DNA of 64,000 nt, from positions 2,418,001-2,482,000 of the forward strand of contig NZ_JAFBCK010000001.1 of assembly GCF_016907695.1 (NCBI RefSeq). Direction: 5' to 3'. The DNA is from Actinokineospora baliensis (GTDB lineage Bacteria; Actinomycetota; Actinomycetes; Mycobacteriales; Pseudonocardiaceae). Below the pieces are notes generated by a model. That model was not told where the DNA came from, made no database searches, and saw only the letters and a program-made list of their open reading frames with translations. Made by a program: the position numbers and the translations under genes. Every line of letters begins with the position of its first letter. Position 1 is the stretch's first letter. Positions 8,141 to 16,030 of the stretch are shown one piece after another.

Positions 8141-9253
8141 GTGACCGTGTCGCTGGAGGAGGCCAAGAACCGGTTGCGGCGCTTCGCCGAGGTCGAGGCC
8201 GCCGGGGTGTCCCCGCTCTACCAGCACCTGGCCGAGCGGGCCGCCGAGGACGACGACGTCGCCGCGCTGCTGACCGCCGCCCAGCCCGGGTTCGAGACCG
8301 CGACCCTGCTCTTCGCCGCGATCCACCGGGCGGTGCAGGCCGAGCCATTCCACGAGTTGGTCAACTACTACCCGTCCATGGGTGGCAGTTACGGCGTGGA
8401 CGCGGCGATCTGGCCGCTGTTCCGGCAGTTCGTGGTCGAGCGGGCGGAGAAGATCCGCGCACTGGTCGCCGCGCACACCACGCAGACCAACGAAGTGCGC
8501 CGCGCCGCGCTGCTCTACCCCGCGGTGTCGTTGGCCGCCAAGCAGGCCGGTGCGCCTATAGGCCTCCTCGAGGTCGGCTGCTCGGCAGGGCTCCTGCTCA
8601 ACCTCGACCGCTACGGCTACCGGTACCAGACCGAGCAGTCCGGTCAGATCGTCGTCGGGCCCGCCAAGACACCCCTGGGACTGCACTGCGCGCTGGAGTT
8701 GGGCCCGGAGGCGGCTCTGCCGTCCATCCCCAAGAAGCTGGCCGTCGCCGAGCGGGTCGGTCTCGACCGGGCTCCGGTGGACCTGGGCGACGAGGACGCC
8801 GCCGCGTGGCTGGAGGCCTGCATCTGGGCCGACCAGCCCGAGCGCCAACGGTTGTTCAGCACCGCCGCCGCCCTGCAGCGCAAGAGCCCGCCCCAGTTCG
8901 TCGAGGGCGACGCGATCGCCGACCTCGAGAAGGCCGCGGCGCTCATCCCGACCACCGTCCCGCTGGTCGTCATCACCAGCCACGTCCTGCCGTACCTGTC
9001 CGAGGACGACCGCGCGGACTTCGTCGCCGCCGTGGCCGCACTGGCGGGAACGCGACCGCTGTGGTGGGTCAGCGACGAGGTCTACACCGTCGGGCTGCGG
9101 CACGTGCTGCCCGACCGCGAGGACCTCGTCCCGGTTCCCGGGCAGCCCGCGTTCAGCGTCGTCGGGCTCACCAGGTGGGATGGCGGGGTGCCGACTTCTG
9201 CCGCTCTCGCCCGCGCGGCCATGCACGGCGAGCGCATGGTGTGGCTTGTCTGA
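8141..9253 (+). CDS. DUF2332 family protein
   Basis: A 370-residue DUF2332 protein, a family common in actinobacteria and of unknown biochemical role. The hallmark is a central EVGCSAGLLLNLDRYGYRY stretch, which resembles the nucleotide-binding first strand and turn of a Rossmann-type methyltransferase, preceded by the conserved FHELVNYYPSMGG. GTG 8141 follows ggagggaaggaacagcc. It converges on the Nudix gene with only six bases between stops. Confidence 0.82.
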   Translation: MTVSLEEAKNRLRRFAEVEAAGVSPLYQHLAERAAEDDDVAALLTAAQPGFETATLLFAAIHRAVQAEPFHELVNYYPSMGGSYGVDAAIWPLFRQFVVERAEKIRALVAAHTTQTNEVRRAALLYPAVSLAAKQAGAPIGLLEVGCSAGLLLNLDRYGYRYQTEQSGQIVVGPAKTPLGLHCALELGPEAALPSIPKKLAVAERVGLDRAPVDLGDEDAAAWLEACIWADQPERQRLFSTAAALQRKSPPQFVEGDAIADLEKAAALIPTTVPLVVITSHVLPYLSEDDRADFVAAVAALAGTRPLWWVSDEVYTVGLRHVLPDREDLVPVPGQPAFSVVGLTRWDGGVPTSAALARAAMHGERMVWLV

Positions 9254-9259
9254 TTCCCG

Positions 9260-9682
9260 TCATCCCGGCAGCTCACCCCAGCCGCTCAACGTCTCGAAAA
9301 GGCCTGCCACCAGGGCATTACGGTCATCCAATGTGGTGAACATCGCAAGATCCACCCACCTGGCCGCATCGGCGTCGTCACCCGGCGAAAGATCACCCGC
9401 GGTGACCGCGCAGCGGTAGTCGTGTATCTCGAACAGCCCACTGGGCGCCGGGCGCTCCACCATGCCCACGTGGTCACCGACGGCCACCACGAGCCCGGTC
9501 TCCTCGCGCATCTCCCGCGTCAGTGCCTCGTGGTCGGACTCGCCTTGCTCCACCTTCCCACCAGGGATGGACCACAGTCCGGCGCCGGGTTCGCGGCCGC
9601 GCCGGATCAGCAGAAGCCGCCCGCCGCCGTCGCGCACGAGGCCGCCGACGCACCTGATCCGCCGAATGTGATCCGCGTTCAT
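9260..9682 (-). CDS. Nudix (MutT-type) hydrolase
   Basis: A 140-residue single-domain Nudix hydrolase. The Nudix box is complete: GGKVEQGES early, then REMREETGL, supplying the Mg2+-binding glutamates. It hydrolyses a nucleoside diphosphate linked to another group; the substrate (oxidised dNTP, sugar nucleotide or other) cannot be told. ATG 9682 is divergent from the small membrane gene at 9826. Confidence 0.85.
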   Translation of the reverse strand: MNADHIRRIRCVGGLVRDGGGRLLLIRRGREPGAGLWSIPGGKVEQGESDHEALTREMREETGLVVAVGDHVGMVERPAPSGLFEIHDYRCAVTAGDLSPGDDADAARWVDLAMFTTLDDRNALVAGLFETLSGWGELPG

Positions 9683-9825
9683 GACGACACAGAGTAGCGA
9701 TCACCGGGTGATCACGCTCCGCGTTGCCCCAAGAGCTTGACTACTCTCCCTAACCGCCGCCCAGTGCGGTACAACGGTTTTCAACAGGCGCCATGCAGGG
9801 TGCGTACGGAACGGGGTAGATCGCA

Positions 9826-9990
9826 GTGGACATCAAGAAGATCTTGATCATCACTGGGGCCGCTTTGCTCGTCTTCTTCCTGGTGACGCAGCCGGTCCAG
9901 TCCGCGGGGATCGTGAACTCCATCCTCACCAGCCTCCGCGAGGGGGCCGAAGCGGTGATCACCTTCGTCCGCACTGTCTTCCAGGGCTGA
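9826..9990 (+). CDS. Small membrane peptide (54 aa)
   Basis: A GTG start at 9826 opens 54 codons ending in TGA at 9990. The product begins VDIKKILIITGAALLVFFLV, one transmembrane helix, followed by an amphipathic segment. It lies 19 bases before the PH-domain membrane protein gene and is probably co-transcribed. The function is unknown. Composition and codon bias look genuine, but the RBS is weak (acggggtagatcgca). Confidence 0.55.
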   Translation: MDIKKILIITGAALLVFFLVTQPVQSAGIVNSILTSLREGAEAVITFVRTVFQG

Positions 9991-10009
9991 GACGAAGTAG
10001 CGTCGGAGG

Positions 10010-10582
10010 ATGTTCGCGCCCAGGGACCCTGACGAGTACCTGCTCGACTCCGAACGGCGGGTGATCCGCGTCCGCAGGCACTGGGCGAGCTTGGCGTGGC
10101 AGGTGTTCGAGGCCGTCGCCCTGCTCGCGGTGTGCGTGATGATCTCCTACCTGCTGCCGCCCGCAGCGTGGCTGGTCCAGAACATCCTCTGGTACGTCGC
10201 GCTGGTGGTGGTGCTCCGGTTCACCTACCAGGTGATCGAGTGGTGGGTGGAGCGGATCGTGGTCACCGACAAGCGGTTCATGATGACCACCGGGGTGTTC
10301 ACCACCCGGGTGCTCATGATGCCGATCAGCAAGGTCACCGACCTCACCTACAAGCGAACCGCGACCGGCCGGGTGTTCGGCTACGGCACCATGGTCGTGG
10401 AGTCGGCCGGGCAGATCCAGGCGCTCAACAACATCGAGTTCCTGCCCCGGCCGGAGCAGGTCTACGACGCCATCTCGGAGCTGGTCTTCGGCGACAAGAA
10501 GGCCCAGGCCGAGCGGTTCTCCATGATCAAGGCGCAGCGCATGGCCAGGGGGACCCGCAAGGCGCGCAAGCCGGTCGGCTGA
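10010..10582 (+). CDS. Membrane protein with bacterial PH domain
   Basis: A 190-residue protein with two transmembrane helices (about 36-58 and 62-78), followed by a bacterial pleckstrin-homology domain of the DUF304/bPH_2 type. The domain includes RIVVTDKRFMMTTGVFTTRV and the conserved MPISKVTDLTYKRTATGRVF. Such proteins sit in the cytoplasmic membrane with the PH domain inside; their ligand is unknown. Probably in one unit with the preceding 54-residue peptide. Confidence 0.8.
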   Translation: MFAPRDPDEYLLDSERRVIRVRRHWASLAWQVFEAVALLAVCVMISYLLPPAAWLVQNILWYVALVVVLRFTYQVIEWWVERIVVTDKRFMMTTGVFTTRVLMMPISKVTDLTYKRTATGRVFGYGTMVVESAGQIQALNNIEFLPRPEQVYDAISELVFGDKKAQAERFSMIKAQRMARGTRKARKPVG

Positions 10583-10628
10583 CCCGCCCGGACCGCCGGT
10601 GACCTGGGTCATCGGGAACACTGGTCCG

Positions 10629-11492
10629 GTGCGGATCGACCTCCACTGCCACTCGAACGCCTCCGACGGCACCGACAGCCCGGCCGAGCTGGTGCTCGCC
10701 GCCGCGCGCGCGGGCCTGGACGCCGTGGCGATCACCGACCACGACACCACCGCGGGCTGGCTGCCCGCCGCCGAGGCGTTGCCCGCTGGGCTGCGGCTGG
10801 TCCGCGGCGCCGAGCTGACCTGCGTGTCCGAGGACGGCCGCGGCGGGCACTGCACGATCCACTTGCTGGCCTACCTGTTCGACCCGCACGCTGAGGCCGT
10901 GGTCCGCGAATACGCCCGCACCAGGGCCGAACGGCGCAGCAGGCTGCACACCATGGCCACCCGCATGGCAGCCGACGGCTTCCCCGTCGACCCCGACTCG
11001 CTGATGGCCGACCTGCCGCCGGACGCCCCCGCCGGGCGCCCGCACCTGGCGCAGGCGCTCGTGCGCGCCGGGGTGGTCGGCTCGGTCACCGAGGCGTTCG
11101 CCAGCCTGCTGCACGGCCGCAACGGCTACTACGTGCCCAGCTCCAAGACCCCGGTCGCCGACGCTATCGAGATGGTCCGCGCCGCGGGCGGGGTGACCGT
11201 GCTGGCGCACGGCTTCGCGCACAAGCGTGGCCCGACGATCACCGGGGACGTCCTGGTCGACCTGGTCGGCGCCGGGCTCGACGGGGTCGAGATCGACCAC
11301 CCCGACCACGACGGCGAGTCCAGGGCCCGGCTGCGCGAGATCGCCGACCGGCACGACCTGATCGTCACCGGATCGAGTGATTACCACGGCACCAACAAGA
11401 CGATCGGGCTCGGCGCGGAGACCACCGCGCCCGCCATGCTCGACGAGATCGTCGCCCGCGCCAGCGGCGCCGACCTGCTGGTGGGTGCCTGA
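10629..11492 (+). CDS. PHP-domain phosphoesterase
   Basis: A 287-residue PHP-family metal-dependent phosphoesterase. The metal ligands are visible: DLHCHSNASDGT (HxH), ITDHDTT (DHD), GRPHLAQAL, and a C-terminal SSDYHG. Members hydrolyse phosphomonoesters or act as RNA/nucleotide phosphatases, like E. coli YciV. I choose GTG 10629 because the domain starts directly there (VRIDLHCHS); GTG 10599 would add ten unconserved residues. The stop shares one base with the marC-family start (TGATG). Confidence 0.87.
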   Translation: MRIDLHCHSNASDGTDSPAELVLAAARAGLDAVAITDHDTTAGWLPAAEALPAGLRLVRGAELTCVSEDGRGGHCTIHLLAYLFDPHAEAVVREYARTRAERRSRLHTMATRMAADGFPVDPDSLMADLPPDAPAGRPHLAQALVRAGVVGSVTEAFASLLHGRNGYYVPSSKTPVADAIEMVRAAGGVTVLAHGFAHKRGPTITGDVLVDLVGAGLDGVEIDHPDHDGESRARLREIADRHDLIVTGSSDYHGTNKTIGLGAETTAPAMLDEIVARASGADLLVGA

Positions 11493-12112
11493 TGGCGGTG
11501 TTCGACGCCGCGCTGTTCGCCGAGGCCACGATCACCCTGGTGGTGATCATGGACCCGCCGGGCACCGTCCCGGTGTTCCTCAGCCTGACCGGCCGCAAGA
11601 CCAAGCAGACCCGCAACCGCGCCGCCCGCCAGGCCGTGCTGGTGTCCCTCATGGTGATCAGCCTCTTCGCGATCAGCGGCGAGGCCATCCTGCGCTACCT
11701 GGGCATCGGCATCCCGGCCCTGCAGGGCGCGGGCGGGCTCCTCCTCCTGCTGATCGCCCTGGACCTGCTGACCGGCAAGAACGCCAACGAGCCAGAAGCC
11801 GTCGAGGACGTCAACGTGGCCCTGGTACCGCTGGGCACCCCACTACTGGCAGGTCCCGGCGCCATCGCCGCCACGATCGTGTTCGTCCGAGAAGCGGGCG
11901 GACACATAGCCTCTTACGTCGCGCTGGGGCTCGCGATCCTGGCCGTGCACCTGATCCTGTACCTCTGCTTGAGGTTCTCAGGCGCAGTGATCCGCCTAGT
12001 GAAGGACAGCGGGATCACCCTGCTCGCCAAGATCGCAGGCCTGCTCCTGGCCGCCATCGCGGTCCAACTGATCGCCAACTCGGTTCGAGGGTTCATCACC
12101 GGCAGCGGCTGA
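11492..12112 (+). CDS. MarC family integral membrane protein
   Basis: A 206-residue MarC/UPF0056 protein with six predicted transmembrane helices. It has the conserved MDPPGTVPVFLSLT near the N terminus and PLLAGPGAIAATI in the middle. The family is widespread; an early link to multiple antibiotic resistance was not upheld and the transport role is unknown. Its last 25 codons (LLAAIAVQLIANSVRGFITG...) reappear as degraded copies at 12301-12380 and, inverted, at 13987-14035. Confidence 0.85.
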   Translation: MAVFDAALFAEATITLVVIMDPPGTVPVFLSLTGRKTKQTRNRAARQAVLVSLMVISLFAISGEAILRYLGIGIPALQGAGGLLLLLIALDLLTGKNANEPEAVEDVNVALVPLGTPLLAGPGAIAATIVFVREAGGHIASYVALGLAILAVHLILYLCLRFSGAVIRLVKDSGITLLAKIAGLLLAAIAVQLIANSVRGFITGSG

Positions 12113-12118
12113 TCACCC

Positions 12119-12275
12119 GCCGGTGCGCAGAGCCGCGTCGATCTCCGCTTGGCTTCTGGCGACGAAGGCACGGCCGTCGTCGGTGATGATGATGGGGCGT
12201 TCGATCAGTGCCGAGTTAGTCGCCGGTACGTGATCCACCCGGCTCGGCCGAATGGTTGGTCGGCCAGGCGCGCCC
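12119..12275 (-). pseudogene. Decayed copy of the 3' end of the ArsC-like gene
   Basis: About 150 bases nearly repeat the 3' end of the ArsC-like gene at 12369-12725. The shared core includes gccgcgtcgatctccgc and ggtgatgatgatggggcgtt. The offset is about 256 bases. The copy lacks the 5' part and the active site, so it is debris. With the next entry it forms a tandem duplication spanning the marC tail and the arsC tail. Confidence 0.7.
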
Positions 12276-12300
12276 CTCGTCAACGGCTCAATGAGCCCGC

Positions 12301-12380
12301 CGGGATCTCGAGTCCGCTGCTTGTCGCAGTTGCGGTGCTACTAGTCGCCAACTCCGGGCGCGGCAACGTCACTGGCGAGG
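12301..12380 (+). pseudogene. Decayed copy of the marC 3' end
   Basis: Translated in frame it gives LLVAVAVLLVANSGRGNVTG, against LLAAIAVQLIANSVRGFITG at the true marC end about 257 bases upstream. It no longer ends in the original stop and reads into the ArsC-like tail on the opposite strand. The order marC tail, arsC tail copy, marC tail copy, arsC tail is what a tandem duplication followed by decay would leave. Confidence 0.65.
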
Positions 12381-12725
12381 GCGCAGCGCCGCGTCGATCT
12401 CCGCCTGGGTCCTTGCCACGAAGGCATGGCCGTCGTCGGTGATGATGATGGGGCGTTCGATCAGTGCCGGGTTGGCCGCGAGTACCGCGATCCACTCGGC
12501 GCGGTCCTTCGGCTTGGTCGCCAGGCCGAGGTCCTTCGCCAGTGGTTCCTTGAGCCGGGTGATGTCCCAGGGCTGCTTGTCGAGCTTGGTCAGGACCTCG
12601 TCCAGGTGCGCCGCGGTCGGCGGCTCGTCGAGGTAGCGGCGGACGGTGTGCTCGGGGGCGGCGGCGTCGAGCGCGGCCTTGGCGGTGCGCGACTTCGAGC
12701 AGCGCGGGTTGTGCCAGATCTCCAC
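12369..12725 (-). CDS. ArsC/Spx-family thioredoxin-fold protein
   Basis: A 118-residue ArsC-family protein. VEIWHNPRCSKSRTAK carries the N-terminal catalytic Cys of glutaredoxin-type arsenate reductases, and the C-terminal RPIIITDDGHAFVAR fits the arsenate-binding region. Such proteins reduce arsenate or act as uncharacterised thiol reductases (YffB-like); no other arsenic genes are nearby, so arsenate as the substrate is doubtful. GTG 12725 starts directly at the domain. Divergent from the nuclease gene at 12780. Confidence 0.8.
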   Translation of the reverse strand: MEIWHNPRCSKSRTAKAALDAAAPEHTVRRYLDEPPTAAHLDEVLTKLDKQPWDITRLKEPLAKDLGLATKPKDRAEWIAVLAANPALIERPIIITDDGHAFVARTQAEIDAALRPRQ

Positions 12726-12779
12726 GCGTCGATTGTGCCCCCACCGGGGTTGTCGGTGCCGGTGCGTACCGTGTACCTC

Positions 12780-13613
12780 GTGCAAGGTCAACTCGGGTTC
12801 GACAGCATGCCGCGCAAGCTGATCAAGGTGACGCCGTCGCGGCTGGGGGTGTGGAACGACTGCAGGCGCCGGTTCCGGATGACCTACGTGGACCGGCCGA
12901 CACCGCCGCGCGGTGGTCCGTGGGCGCACAGCACGCTGGGCGCGGTCGTGCACAACGCGCTCAAGGCCCTGTTCGACCTCCCCGTCGAGCGCCGCACCCC
13001 GGAGACCGCCGCCGCGCTGGTCGGCACGCACTGGAAGGACGACGGGTTCGCCGACGCCGAGCAGGCGGGGCAGTTCCGCGAGCGCGCCGCGGGCTGGGTG
13101 CACGACTACGTCAAGGACACCGACGTCGCCGACGACCCGGTCGGCCTCGAGCGCTGGGTGTCCGCCCCGGTCGGCACGATCGTCGCCGAGGGCCGGGTGG
13201 ACCGCATCGACCAGCGCGGCGGCGAACTGGTGATCGTCGACTACAAGACCGGCCGCCACGCGCTGACCACCGACGACGCCCGCGGCTCGCAGGCGCTGGC
13301 CCTGTACGTGCTGGCCGCGCGCCGCACGCTGCGCCGACCCTGCACCCGTGTGGAACTGCACCACCTGCCCACCGGCGGCGTGGCCACCTGGGACCACACC
13401 GACGACTCCCTCGCCAGGCACCTGGCCCGCGCCGAGGAGTCCGCCGACGAGTTCCAACTCGCCATCGACACCCACAAGGCGGGCGGCGACCAGGAGGTCC
13501 TCTTCCCGCCCAACCCCGGCCGCCAGTGCTCCTGGTGCGACTTCCGCCGCAACTGCGCCGAAGGCCAGGCCGCTGGACCGGCGATCGACCCATGGGCGAT
13601 GCTGTCCCCGTGA
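12780..13613 (+). CDS. RecB-family nuclease with probable Fe-S cluster (Rv2119-like)
   Basis: A single-domain PD-(D/E)XK nuclease of about 277 residues. The catalytic core is in GELVIVDYKTGR. Four cysteines, C28 (VWNDCRRRF) and C250, C253 and C259 (CSWCDFRRNC), are arranged as in Cas4 and AddB, where they hold a 4Fe-4S cluster that staples the nuclease domain. Length and pattern fit the actinobacterial Rv2119-type family. No cas genes are near, so this is a housekeeping nuclease of unknown task. The start is uncertain: GTG 12780, GTG 12771 or ATG 12807; I prefer 12780 because homologues, as I remember them, have a short QLGF..MP lead-in. Confidence 0.8.
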   Translation: MQGQLGFDSMPRKLIKVTPSRLGVWNDCRRRFRMTYVDRPTPPRGGPWAHSTLGAVVHNALKALFDLPVERRTPETAAALVGTHWKDDGFADAEQAGQFRERAAGWVHDYVKDTDVADDPVGLERWVSAPVGTIVAEGRVDRIDQRGGELVIVDYKTGRHALTTDDARGSQALALYVLAARRTLRRPCTRVELHHLPTGGVATWDHTDDSLARHLARAEESADEFQLAIDTHKAGGDQEVLFPPNPGRQCSWCDFRRNCAEGQAAGPAIDPWAMLSP

Positions 13614-13954
13614 CCCACCCCGACCCGCAAACCCGCCCCGACGACGTCACCGTGGAGCTCCCGCGGACCCCCGCCGAACGGGTGCGCTCCGGCTTCTGGC
13701 GCGAACTCTCGGGAGCCCTGGCCGTCGGGTTGAGCGGGCTGGCACTGGTCGTGCTGGTGCTGCAGGTGATCGCGTGGACCCGAGGCGTGCCAGGACCGGG
13801 GATCGGCGTGGTGCTCGGCCACTTCGCGGCGGCGGGCGCGGCCCTCGTGGCCCAGCGCTTCGCCGACCGGCGCCGGGGCCCGGAGGCCGCGCTGGCGGTG
13901 GTCGTGGTGGCGATCGCGACGGGTGTCGCGATCTGGTTCTTCTGGTGGGCGTGA
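13610..13954 (+). CDS. Small membrane protein, three helices
   Basis: A 114-residue protein with a polar N terminus and three hydrophobic segments (about 41-61, 69-85 and 95-114), ending in VAIWFFWWA. GTG 13610 overlaps the nuclease stop (GTGA), so translation is coupled; ATG 13592 is an alternative inside the nuclease gene. I do not recognise the family. Its last 20 codons reappear in decayed form at 14061-14126. Confidence 0.65.
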   Translation: MTHPDPQTRPDDVTVELPRTPAERVRSGFWRELSGALAVGLSGLALVVLVLQVIAWTRGVPGPGIGVVLGHFAAAGAALVAQRFADRRRGPEAALAVVVVAIATGVAIWFFWWA

Positions 13955-13986
13955 GCCACCCCCCACCGCTGCATACCTGCAGGTGA

Positions 13987-14035
13987 TCAGCCACTGCCGG
14001 TTATGAAGCCTCGGACGGAGTTGGCGACTCGGCAC
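13987..14035 (-). pseudogene. Inverted decayed copy of the marC 3' end
   Basis: On the minus strand this reads VANSVRGFITGSG then a stop, against IANSVRGFITGSG then a stop at the true marC end (12112). The match continues into the bases after the stop (tgatcacc). It is 1.9 kb from marC and inverted. There is no gene upstream of it on that strand, so it is a relic. Confidence 0.7.
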
Positions 14036-14060
14036 CGCAACCGCGCGCCGCTGCCGATGC

Positions 14061-14126
14061 GCGTCGGCCGTGGTGGTGATCGCGGCCGGTACGGCGATTC
14101 GGTTCTCGTGGACTGAGCTTTCCTAG
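14061..14126 (+). pseudogene. Decayed copy of the 3' end of the small membrane gene
   Basis: The frame gives AVVVIAAGTAIRFSW, against AVVVVAIATGVAIWFFWW at the end of the 13610-13954 gene, about 180 bases upstream in the same orientation. It ends in TAG at 14124. Together with the inverted marC tail it fills the gap 13955-14153. Confidence 0.55.
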
Positions 14127-14153
14127 CCCCCGGGCCCGGCGAGTGGGCCTTAG

Positions 14154-15053
14154 CTACCCAGCCGCGGCTACCTCTACGCCAGCGGCCATCGGGGTCCCGC
14201 TCGCCACGAGTCCGGCTAGTTGGGCCCGCACCTCGGCCGCGCGTTCGTAGTTGAGCATGTGCCCGGCGCCTGGGTAGATCAGCAGTGATGCGGAGGGCAG
14301 TGCGCCCGCGATGATCCGCGCGTCCGCCACCGTGCACAGCCGATCCCGGCCGCCTGCCATCACCACCGCGCGTACGCCCCGGTACACCGGCAGGGCGTGC
14401 AGGCGTTCGTGTTCGTTGAGGGCGTTGCGGAACTCGACCATGTTCGCCGGGTTGCAGCGGCCTACTTGGGCGGCGGTCGCGGCGATGTGGGTGGGGGACG
14501 GGCGTTTGCCGAACACCAGCCACCGCACGCCGGGTCTGGCGTAGCCGGTGCGCTTGCCCAGCAGGGCGGGTCTGCGGATCCTGGCGATCCGCCGGTTGAC
14601 CATTTTCTCCGCGTACAGCACCGGTGCGGCGACCCAGCGCGGGAGGCCCAGGGTCAAAGTGGACAGTCCGCCTGAGGTGGTCGCCACGAACGCGACGCCG
14701 GTGACCCGGCTGGCGATCAGGTCGGGGTGCCGTTCGGCGAGGGCCATCAGGGTCATCCCGCCGAGCGAGTGGCCGCCGAGCACCAGGGGTCCTGTCGGGG
14801 CGACCGCGGCGATGACCTCGGCCAGGTCGTCGGCGATGCGGGCGATGGTGGCGGTGCCCTTCGGGGCGGGGCCGGAGGCGCCGTGGCCGCGCAGGTCGAA
14901 CCGGACCACGCGGGCACCGGGCAGGTCTTCGGCCACCAGGTCCCAGGAGGTGTGGTCCATGGTCCAGCCGTGCACCAGCACGACCGTTGTCGGCCCGTCG
15001 CCGCTGGTCACGACGGTGAGGTCGACACCGTCAGAGGTGCGCACGGTGCTCAT
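14154..15053 (-). CDS. Alpha/beta hydrolase
   Basis: A 299-residue alpha/beta-hydrolase-fold enzyme. It has the oxyanion HGWTMDHTSW, nucleophile elbow GGHSLGGM (Ser), acid in GGRDRLC and C-terminal GAGHML. An esterase, lipase or epoxide-hydrolase-like activity is possible; the substrate is unknown. ATG 15053 overlaps the stop of the AurF-type gene by 4 bases, so the two form one operon, probably controlled by the divergent TetR protein. Confidence 0.82.
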   Translation of the reverse strand: MSTVRTSDGVDLTVVTSGDGPTTVVLVHGWTMDHTSWDLVAEDLPGARVVRFDLRGHGASGPAPKGTATIARIADDLAEVIAAVAPTGPLVLGGHSLGGMTLMALAERHPDLIASRVTGVAFVATTSGGLSTLTLGLPRWVAAPVLYAEKMVNRRIARIRRPALLGKRTGYARPGVRWLVFGKRPSPTHIAATAAQVGRCNPANMVEFRNALNEHERLHALPVYRGVRAVVMAGGRDRLCTVADARIIAGALPSASLLIYPGAGHMLNYERAAEVRAQLAGLVASGTPMAAGVEVAAAG

Positions 15054-15961
15054 TTCGCGACCAGCATCGAGCGGCGCCACAGGACCGCGCCCGGCCCGCC
15101 GACCAGGTCGGACTCGTCGAGGAACTTCATGATCCGCTCGCCCCAGTAGCGCATGGTCTCCTGGAAGTGCGGGTTGTTCTTGGCCGCCTTCCACGCCTGC
15201 TTGGGGTCGAGCCCGACCGCGCGGTAGACCTGCGGGTTGATCAGGCTCAGCGCCACGAAGTACGACACGACCGCGGTCAGCAGCCGGTGGTAGTGCCTGG
15301 CCAGCCATCCCGCCTTGGCCATGCCCTGCACGACCTCCTGGCGGGCGAAGGTGACGTGCCGCGCCTCCTCCAGCACGTGGATCCGGTTCACCATGCGGAT
15401 CAGCGGCTGCAGGCCGGGGTCGACCATGTTCTCCCGCTGCATCCGGTCCAGCACCTCCTCGGCCACCAGGATCGCCGCGTACGCCGAGGGACCGCGCCCG
15501 AGCACGGGCAGGACCTTGGCCAACTGCTTGACCCACTTGCGCGGACCGTAGGCGGGGACCCCGAAGCGCTTGCACGCCTTGCCGAACATCGTGGAGTGGC
15601 GGCACTCGTCGGCGATCTCGGCCAGCAGGTAGTGCACGTGGTCGGTGGTCGGGTCGTGCTTGTAGACCTGCTTGAGCAGCATCTGCATCAGCAGGACCTC
15701 GAAGAAGATCCCGGTGCTGGCGATGCTGGCGATCTCGTGCTTGCCGAGGTCGAGCCGCTGCTGCGGGGTCATCCGCTCCCACAACTCGGTGCCGTACAAG
15801 GAGATCCGGTGTTCCGGGTGGAAGTGCAGGTCGGCCGGGATCTCGGCGTCCCAGTCGATATCGATGTCGGGGTCGTAGAACTTGTCCGCGGAGGACTTCA
15901 GCAAACGACCCGCGGTCTTCTCCCGATCGGCTAACTTGGCAACCTGCGTCGCGCGGCTCAT
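15050..15961 (-). CDS. AurF-type diiron oxygenase
   Basis: A 303-residue protein of the AurF (p-aminobenzoate N-oxygenase) family, helical with a carboxylate-bridged diiron site. Two ExxH pairs are visible, ADECRHS and LEEARHV, with further acidic ligands in GKHEIASIASTG and VAEEVLD. AurF oxidises arylamines to nitro groups; many actinobacterial relatives have unknown substrates, often lipids. ATG 15961 is divergent from the TetR gene with an operator-like palindrome between. The paired hydrolase suggests a two-step modification of one substrate. Confidence 0.82.
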   Translation of the reverse strand: MSRATQVAKLADREKTAGRLLKSSADKFYDPDIDIDWDAEIPADLHFHPEHRISLYGTELWERMTPQQRLDLGKHEIASIASTGIFFEVLLMQMLLKQVYKHDPTTDHVHYLLAEIADECRHSTMFGKACKRFGVPAYGPRKWVKQLAKVLPVLGRGPSAYAAILVAEEVLDRMQRENMVDPGLQPLIRMVNRIHVLEEARHVTFARQEVVQGMAKAGWLARHYHRLLTAVVSYFVALSLINPQVYRAVGLDPKQAWKAAKNNPHFQETMRYWGERIMKFLDESDLVGGPGAVLWRRSMLVAK

Positions 15962-15999
15962 CGTCGAGTCACTCCTCTTACGCGGCGGTTCCAGCACGC

Positions 16000-16020
16000 G
16001 TAACTTCGGGTAACAGTTAC
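16000..16020. promoter_or_regulatory. Probable TetR operator
   Basis: GTAACT and AGTTAC are exact inverted repeats separated by nine bases (16000-16005, 16015-16020), and within this GTAACAGTTAC (16010-16020) is itself a perfect palindrome around one base. It lies 40 bases before the AurF-type start and 10 before the TetR start, placed to repress both. Overlapping inverted repeats are typical of TetR operators. Confidence 0.65.
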
Positions 16021-16030
16021 TTCTGGTAGC

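Noticed and set aside
9738..9772. Candidate sigma-A promoter (cttgact ... tacaac) before the 54-residue peptide gene
   Set aside because: The spacing between the hexamers is too long for a normal promoter and neither box is close to consensus.
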